Shown: one piece after another, positions 54,195-64,000 of the stretch
Numbering within the stretch: position 1 is the stretch's first letter
Layout: each line of letters begins with the position of its first letter
NCBI GenBank assembly: GCA_037975125.1
Contig: CM075853.1
Span: 36,043,113 to 36,107,112 of the forward strand
Direction: 5' to 3'
DNA length: 64,000 nt
DNA from: Latrodectus hesperus
Lineage: Eukaryota; Arthropoda; Arachnida; Araneae; Theridiidae
Program-made: the position numbers and the translations under genes
Notes under the pieces: generated by a model
The model's database searches: none
Seen by the model: only the letters and a program-made list of their open reading frames with translations
What the model was told of the DNA's origin: nothing

Positions 54195-55985
54195 TTCATC
54201 TTAATTATATAAAATCCAACTGCTGAAAAGAGTATACAAATAAAAATTCATGTTAAATTTTCCCTATCATGAAAAAATTTTTATTTTCACTAGGTAGTGG
54301 AACTTTATTGGATTCTCTACTACTACACAAAAATAATAGTTTTTTTATGGTACTTTTTAATTGTAAAAAGTACATTAACATCAGACATTTTTTAAATTTA
54401 CATTTGGAAGGTATTTTTTCCAAAAATATTTTTATCTCTAATTGCATCCATTTAAGCTGTGTCTTTCTATTTTAGTATAAGTATTGATAGTATTTTGCAA
54501 ATATTCACGAAAGTGGTTGTGTCTATAGAATCCAATGAACGAAACCTTAAGTAATAATTGTTTTCGATAGATTTGGAGTAAAAAATTTCGTGACCAGAAT
54601 TGAGAACGAGGTTAAACTTTCATAAAAACAATAATGAATGAAAAAGAAAGTGAAATAAAAAAACGAAGGACATTAATATCATAGTTTTGACTGAGGAAAC
54701 CGTTGCATTAAAGCTAGACACACAAATTTCTAAATTATTTAAGCAAATAATTACATGAATAACATCGTCGACAACTATTATACAACCCCATCAAGAATAT
54801 GTGGAATACTAAAAAATATTCCGTTTTGTTATCTTGTCAATGTATGTAGATTCTAAAAAGAAAGATTTTTGCCAAAATTTTTGTTTTAACGATTTAACCT
54901 AATGACTATTCTTGATATCATTATTATATGAGTTTAAAAGCATAATAATTTTATCTTTATTTCAAACATTTCAAATCAATTATTAGCAAATCAATTTTTC
55001 TATGATACTATTAAAATTTAAAATAGAATAATAAAAATTTGTATATTCACATCATTTACATGCATTTGATTTCACAGAAATTTATCTTCATGTGTCTGCA
55101 AGAGAACACTTTTTAGTCTACAAATCAGAGAACATATGTGCAAATATTACTGTTAATGAAAGAAGCGGATTTTTTTGAGAGACATAAAGACTTGCATACG
55201 ATTTGAGAAGAATTTCAAAATGATAGAAATTAAGTAATTTTTCGATGCCTAAATCATTATCATTAAAGAAAAGATGGTTTTCTTATTGCTCAACAGCGCA
55301 ACTTTGAGTTGATAAATTATAGTGGGGAATTTCTTTGCATGTTATATGTACATCATCAGTAAGAAAATAAATGTAGATGCCAATTATTTATTATGATTTT
55401 TACTTGTACTTCAGTTTGTATGCAGTTTTTTAACACTAATTTATCGATTTTCTTTCAAAGAAAGATTTTATTACAAACACCTTAAATCATATAACGTTAA
55501 ACCTTTCATGTTTTATTCTGTTTAAACTAGGAATGTACAATCTTCATAACAGAAAAATTTCTCATTAAAATGATTAAGCTTTAACTTTTAACAATAAATA
55601 TCATAATTTATATTTGCATATTGTGCAGTTCAGAGTAAAAAGAACATAATGAAAATATTTTAAGCCATTATATTGAAATTGATTCCTTTAAAAGCTAAAA
55701 CTAATTGATAGAAAAATATTTTGAATTAAAAATTGAAAAACCAAAAGAAAATGGATAACTTAACTGTTGACATTTTAAATAAATAATATCAAATATTTTA
55801 AATTCTAGCAAATAAGAAACAATTATTATTTATTACATTTGGCTGTTCATTAAGTCAAAAGCAAAAAGAATTAATCTTCATTAGATTTATTAAAAATATT
55901 CAAATTAACTATTTTAGAAGTTAACTTATCACAGTGTTCTATATTCTAGGTAATCACACAAATTCTAGATAATAAATAAAATTTA
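54195..55985. other. Intergenic, nothing recognised
   Basis: AT-rich, without coding signal. The paired short frames at 54253-54475 on both strands look like chance. Confidence 0.55.
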
Positions 55986-55998
55986 CAATAATATATAT

Positions 55999-56330
55999 CC
56001 TAAGGAATTAAAATTAATTAAAACCAATGTTAATAACTTAAAATCTGAATTTCTTGATATTTCAATTACGATAAAAGATAACCACACACTTACTGACATA
56101 AATGATAAAACTAATAATTTTAATTTCAAAGTTAATAAGCTGATTTTCTGAAATGCAAACATTTCAATTAAAATTTATAAAAATATTATTTTTGATCAAC
56201 TTAATAGAATATACAATATATGTAATAATTTAAACAACATCAATAAACAAATAAATTGACAAGAAAATATTTTAACTCATAATGGCATTCCAACTAAATT
56301 TATTAAACACTATTTGGCTAGTAGAGCATT
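55999..56330 (+). pseudogene. Possible reverse-transcriptase remnant
   Basis: A frame with few stops reads SEFLDISITIKDNHTLTDIN, then DKTNNFNFKVNKLIF, a stop, then NANISIKIYKNIIFDQLNRI and YNICNNLN. The pattern FLDxSIxI..DK..xFNFKV..NI..Y...I..QLxRI..IC resembles the thumb-side region of reverse transcriptases in a group of metazoan retroelements. I cannot name the clade. The residue mix is drifting towards Asn, Ile and Lys, consistent with decay in AT-rich DNA. Confidence 0.45.
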
Positions 56331-59211
<2,881 letters not shown>

Positions 59212-59493
59212 TTGTTGTTCTTGTCGTCGTCTTGTGCCAGCTAGGCTGGCAATATGGGGCGCTCTGCTCTATTTTTTCAATTGAACCGTAATTTGGTGTG
59301 GAGTCCGACTTCCCAAGCACACATATGCCATAGGTACCCTTTTATAGGGTAGGCAACCATTCACAACCCATTCATACAAGTAAAGGACAAAGACAAGCGA
59401 GAGAAAGTACATCCATGCGCGAACCGGGATACGAACCCAGGACCTCCCCATCCGCAGTCAGGCACGCTGATCATTAAACATGGAAGGTGGCAG
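59212..59493 (-). mobile_element. tRNA-derived SINE (family C)
   Basis: 282 bp between TATAAGCAT at 59203-59211 and TATAAGCAT at 59494-59502, a perfect 9-bp target-site duplication. On the minus strand the head has TCAGCGTGCCTGACTGCGGA and the B-box GGGTTCGTATCCC. The body ends with the hairpin GCCAGCCTAGCTGGC and a GACGACAAGAACAACAA tail. Confidence 0.92.
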
Positions 59494-59502
59494 TATAAGC
59501 AT

Positions 59503-60504
59503 CTACACCAGAGATGAGAATCTGTGAACTGAAAGTCAAAGCATTGATTATTCAATTACTCAATTCTTTCTACTCACGAGTGGGAAGTATACATAACTTT
59601 AAATACAATATATATATATATATGCAGAAAATGAAAATTTGATTAACTGCAGACATTTTAAGGTTATCATCAAAGAAAATTAAAAAAAAAATTCAACTCT
59701 CGTTTTTAGTTTTAACGCGCGTATTATATCTTAATAAATAGTTAACTATTAATTTATTTATAAAATATAAGTAGTCCCTTTTCGGTATAGAGATTACCTT
59801 AGAATCTTTACAATGCACAAATATAAATATTATTACAAATTATTCTTTGCAAAGTTTTTTTTAAAAAACTTTCTTCATTGTGTTGAAAGATCGAGAGGCT
59901 GCCAAGAAAGCACGTTCGAAAACCAAATGAGGATTTCCATTTTTTTAATGAGTCGTTTTTTTACACGTGGTATACACGATCGAGGAAATTTCCTCAAGAA
60001 AATGATCCACTCAGAACCGAACTTATCGACTCAGAGAGAAATTTACGATTGTGATTTCTTTCCTCAGCAATTTAAAAAGTCACACCATGATTTTTGTTTT
60101 AGATCCTCCTTTGAAATCGCAGCCATAGAAACTGTCTAATTTGCATCGTCAAATATTCTCGGATTTATTTTATCTTTCGGATAATATAGTGATATTATCT
60201 ACATATTCTTAAAGCACATAAGAGTTACCATAATGTATTAAAATCTTAGTTATTGTTTAACATCACAATTATTTCATTCTTTGTTTTAAAACACGCAGTT
60301 TTAACAAATAAATTTAAACTGTAAGAAAATTCTAAAAATTTTTTTAGTTAGTTGCGTCTTCTGATATATGTATGAATACATATGAAGTAAATATGTATAT
60401 TTGTTCATTCAATCAAAATTATTGAGTTATTTAGGAAAACACTCATATAAGAATACAATATTATTTTCATTGTTAGATTGCTACCATTACATTCTCTAAG
60501 CAGA
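59503..60504. other. Intergenic, no supported gene
   Basis: A 108-codon plus-strand frame at 59813-60139 has no recognisable domain, and its first part is AT-driven. I leave it uncalled. Confidence 0.5.
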
Positions 60505-60682
60505 AAGCCGAGCTGGCAGCCGAACGGCTCTTGCCTTCGGTTCAACAGTTCATGGGTTCGAATCCCACCTTGGGCATGGATGTTTGTAGTGGTTTGGAAT
60601 CCACTTTAAACCGTAAGTCCCGGTCTAATTAGCCCTCGTGTGCAAAAAATGACCGTTGAGTGACAAACAAACCAAACCAAAA
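60505..60682 (+). mobile_element. tRNA-derived SINE family A, young copy
   Basis: 178 bp with flanking TCTCTAAGCAGA (60493-60504) and TCTCTAAGAAGA (60683-60694), a 12-bp target-site duplication with one mismatch. B-box GGGTTCGAATCCC, shared body CCACTTTAAACCGTAAGTCC and GGTCTAATTAGCCCTCGTGT, tail CAAACAAACCAAACC. A small deletion in the A-box region relative to 47268 removes GTTAG. Confidence 0.93.
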
Positions 60683-60694
60683 TCTCTAAGAAGA

Positions 60695-63600
60695 GGTAAA
60701 AGGCTAAAAAGCTTTCGGTAATCTAAATGGAATCCTATTCGAATTTCTGCAAAAATTGAAATTTATCGAAAAATTTGTACATTACCAAATTTTCAATGAA
60801 GTTCGAAATATATGTAGATAATGAAATAGTATTAATACAACATAAGACTCACGTTAACCGAGGCATTTTTCGCATATTTCGAAGCTGACAATGTTGCTTA
60901 CATAACACCGGAAATATTTCGCTTTGATAGCTTGTAAATAATACTATCAATTCTTGTTTACAATGAGTAATAACATTTGTCACGGCGCGAAATACTACAG
61001 CATTGTGCTGTTTACTGAACGCGAACTAGAAACTATACAAAAATAAAAAAAAACTTACAAAAAATACAGTTTGTTCCTCCAATTTATAAAATATATTCAC
61101 ATTATACTGAATATATTATGTACTGAATACATTTTGATTTATTGAGTTGTAATGATCTGTTAAAAAAGCTACTGATATAAAGATTTTTTTTAATCTTTTA
61201 TCACATTATTCGAGAGATTTTTTGTATTCGGCTGTTACTAACTTCAAGTTATATAATTTTGATCTAAACTTGAACATTCCTAAAAATAATAATTGTGATT
61301 ATCTATTTATAAGATTAATATTCCAAATTTTTATTTAAATAAAATTTCAAATGTGGAATTATTTAAAAAAAATTTTATCTCTTTTTTTCGTTCTTAAACT
61401 TTATAATTTACTCAAATTTAAATTTCAGTAAACTTGGTGATTAATTTTAAATTTTTTCAAACATTTTATTATACTCTTTTTAGAGATAGAAAAACGAGCA
61501 TTTTCCAGGCTTTTTAAATTGGTTCGATTAAGAAAAATTCAAAATAACCGCCACGATATGCGATATGTTGCTTTAATGTTTAATGTTTTTTGATATTTTA
61601 CTGAATGATTGCTTTTATTTTTTTAGTCTTAAAAAATAAAGGTTTTACAAACTATCAGAAATATAACTTGAATCAATATCATCTTTGTTAATTTCATTTA
61701 TAAGTTTTAATGTTTCATTTCTTTTATTCACAGAATATAATCATGAATTCCTAAAATTAATGATAGTATTTCTATAAGAGTGTTTTACTTCACTATCTAG
61801 TTCAGTTCTATTATTAAACGATTTATTATTACCTAGAGTATATAATGCAAATAAATTCTGATTTTTTTAAAGAATGCAATTAAATGACGTTTTATTTTTG
61901 TGTTAACAAAAATTTCCATATATCGTCAACAAAAGAGTGTCTGAAATAACTGTGAAATAGATTGAAAAAATTAGTTATTGTGTGTGTGTAATTTTTTGCA
62001 GATCTTTTGCAATGTTTTCTCAATCATGCAGTATTTTCATAAACATTTGTTGGTTAAAGTATTAATTTTTCTTGAGCTATATTTTTCTCGGAAGTTATGG
62101 CTTTCTTCATAATTTTTATAGTTATATTTCAATATGAAAGCAACATGAGATAATGAGCTTGTCAATTATTTAAATAAAATTATCTGAAATTGCTTTTTTT
62201 TTTTTAACCAAAGTACTGGAAATATAGTTAAGTAATAGAGAAGGAAATTATGAATTTCATAAAATATTTTCATTCTTAAAATGGTGTTTCTGAACAAGAG
62301 TTTATCCCCTGACCTAAATTAAAAAAGAGTTATTAAATTCATTTAAAAAATATTTAATATGTAAATTTCACTCTATAGTAACTTCACTCCGATTAAAAAA
62401 TTTTGATTGCTTATGTAAATTACATTTAAATAATTTCATTGCTCATCAAAACTCTTTTATTTTGAACGATTCGGTTTTAAAGAAAATAGTTCGGTTTACA
62501 ATGAAAATAAGTAAAATTATGTGTGAAACATTTATATAAAATCAATGTAAGCATGTGTGAACTATTATTAGAAATGTACTAAAAAATTTTCTGAGTCTAT
62601 AGTTAAAATTTTAAAACATTGTGATAAAAATAATATCATCGTTTGTAAGTTTACATTAATTTCAACATTGCGCAATTATTTCAAAATAAATATTACATTA
62701 TTCTGAAAATTATCATACAATTTTGAAATGAATATTTTAAAATTTTTAATAAGTAATTATTAATGTTTTAAAGTTTTCAGAAAGCTTTGGAAAAAACTGA
62801 TAGCAATATTTAATCCTACATACACTGTACAAACATCTAATATTTATATCGAATCGTTTTGAAACGTCATACACGTGTCTACTATCCTAATAGTCAAGAA
62901 TTAGTTAAAATATTAAATTTCTTAACTAGGTTTAAGTAATCAAATCTATCTATTGCTAATTATCATTGTTATTTTTAATTTTTGATATAAAATAGAGATA
63001 AAAGAGCTTTATTTTAGAGCCAGAAAGAAAAGATAAAATTGAATAAAGCAATCATAAGACAGTGGAACGGAAAAAATTTATTTCAGTTTGAATTACTTTA
63101 TAAAAACAAACGAACTTAGATCTCCCAATTTTTTCGTCTTGTTTCGGATCGATCCGTTATTATGTGTATTTCTTCATGTAAGAAATTAACGAGATTTTCT
63201 TGCGAAAAGGAATTCAAATCTACCAGTGCATAAATTAATTTGCTCGCAAAAGGATTTGAATAATAGCTGCACGAGATTAAAAAAAAAGTACCTCGTTATT
63301 TCTTTCACTTATTTTGGCAATCCGTTGCACAACCGGAAAAGATTAGGTACCAGCTGCCAAAGTAACTGATTACAGCTCGTTTGGGGAAGTCACTGGGAAA
63401 AAAATATTAAAAAAAGATATTCAATAAAAATAGCAATAAAATGCATACGAATTTTGTTTTCTGAATTATTCTAATAGTGTCTGATGAAACTCGTGAAAGT
63501 GTTTCTTTTTTTTAAATTTTACTATTTATAATGAAAAATAACTTATGATATGTAAATAATAAAATAGAGGGCAAATGTCTTTCTTTTGAATTTATATATC

Positions 63601-63836
63601 AATAAATATTTCCAAGAAGATGGAGTTATGAAATTTTTAGAATGTGTGTAGGTGTTTTATTTTACCACTAAGGCAAAACATACATTCATTCTGGGTGGTA
63701 TTTCTAGTTATAAATAATATATTCTTAAAAACTTTTAGAAAAAAAGATTTTATATAATTACATTTATTTAAATAACTATCTTCTCAGTTAACAGTTTTTA
63801 AACATATTTTGCGTTTTATTTAAATAAGGAAATAAC
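60695..63836. other. Intergenic, nothing recognised
   Basis: AT-rich DNA without convincing genes, repeats or foldbacks. Confidence 0.6.
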
Positions 63837-63839
63837 TGA

Positions 63840-64000
63840 AGCCCTGTGGCTTAGTTTCAGGCTCCTAAAACACAGATCCGAAGTTCGATTCTCAGGCTGA
63901 ACAAGGTCAACTCAGACTTTTATCTCTTCAGTAGGTCGATAAATTGAGTACCAAGCAGGCTTTAGGGAGCTTAATCCAGATTTCTGGAAAAAAAAGAGAA
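63840..64000 (+). mobile_element. tRNA-derived SINE (family D), cut by the window end
   Basis: The head GCCCTGTGGCTTAGTTTCAG is A-box-like and AAGTTCGATTCTC is B-box-like at tRNA spacing. A body with AGTAGGTCGATAAATTGAGT and ACCAAGCAGGC follows, a block I associate with arthropod SINEs. The 3' end lies beyond the window. Confidence 0.65.

Noticed and set aside
59813..60139. 108-codon plus-strand frame
   Set aside because: No domain or family is recognisable, the first third is AT-driven Lys, Tyr and Phe, and no splice or promoter context supports it.

Overview
The window is AT-rich (roughly three quarters A+T by eye) animal nuclear DNA with GT/AG introns, tRNA-derived SINEs, non-LTR retrotransposon remnants and several DNA-transposon families. 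The organism is probably an arthropod. A cytosolic H-type ferritin with a 5' iron-responsive element, an intron-rich TTC17 orthologue and retroelement tails that look like those of spiders lead me to favour a chelicerate, most likely a spider. That assignment is inference; nothing in the window proves it.

Only two host genes can be supported. (1) Positions 1881-25674, minus strand: the 5' portion of TTC17, eight coding exons giving about 391 residues. It starts with a signal-peptide-like first exon; the rest of the gene lies beyond position 1. (2) Positions 38511-43821, plus strand: a complete ferritin heavy-chain gene with TATA box, CRE-like element, canonical iron-responsive element, four coding exons joined in phase 0 (174 residues, all ferroxidase ligands present), and two poly(A) signals. 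The genes are divergent (head to head) and separated by about 12.8 kb of mostly repetitive DNA.

The rest is intron, intergenic DNA and transposon relics. Intron 5 of TTC17 holds a 588-bp piggyBac relic with TTAA-type ends and a long internal foldback. Introns 2 and 4 hold tails of an RNase H-bearing non-LTR element, and a third copy sits at 28.1-28.6 kb. At 33.5-35.3 kb is a decayed Tc1-family element with recognisable ends and a SINE nested inside it, bounded by 9-bp target-site duplications. A second, truncated Tc1 copy follows at 35.5-35.9 kb. At 51.2-54.2 kb is a decayed hAT element of the GTF2IRD2/ZBED-like type. At 56.0-56.3 kb is a probable reverse-transcriptase remnant. At least four tRNA-derived SINE families are present, and three insertions still have clear target-site duplications. 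Two long microsatellites, (TG)n at 32.6 kb and (TA)n at 57.0 kb, and several near-perfect foldbacks complete the picture.

I found no convincing new gene system. The items most worth following are the ferritin regulatory block, the piggyBac foldback, the nested SINE, a conserved stem-loop just before SINE tails, and several perfect hairpins in introns.
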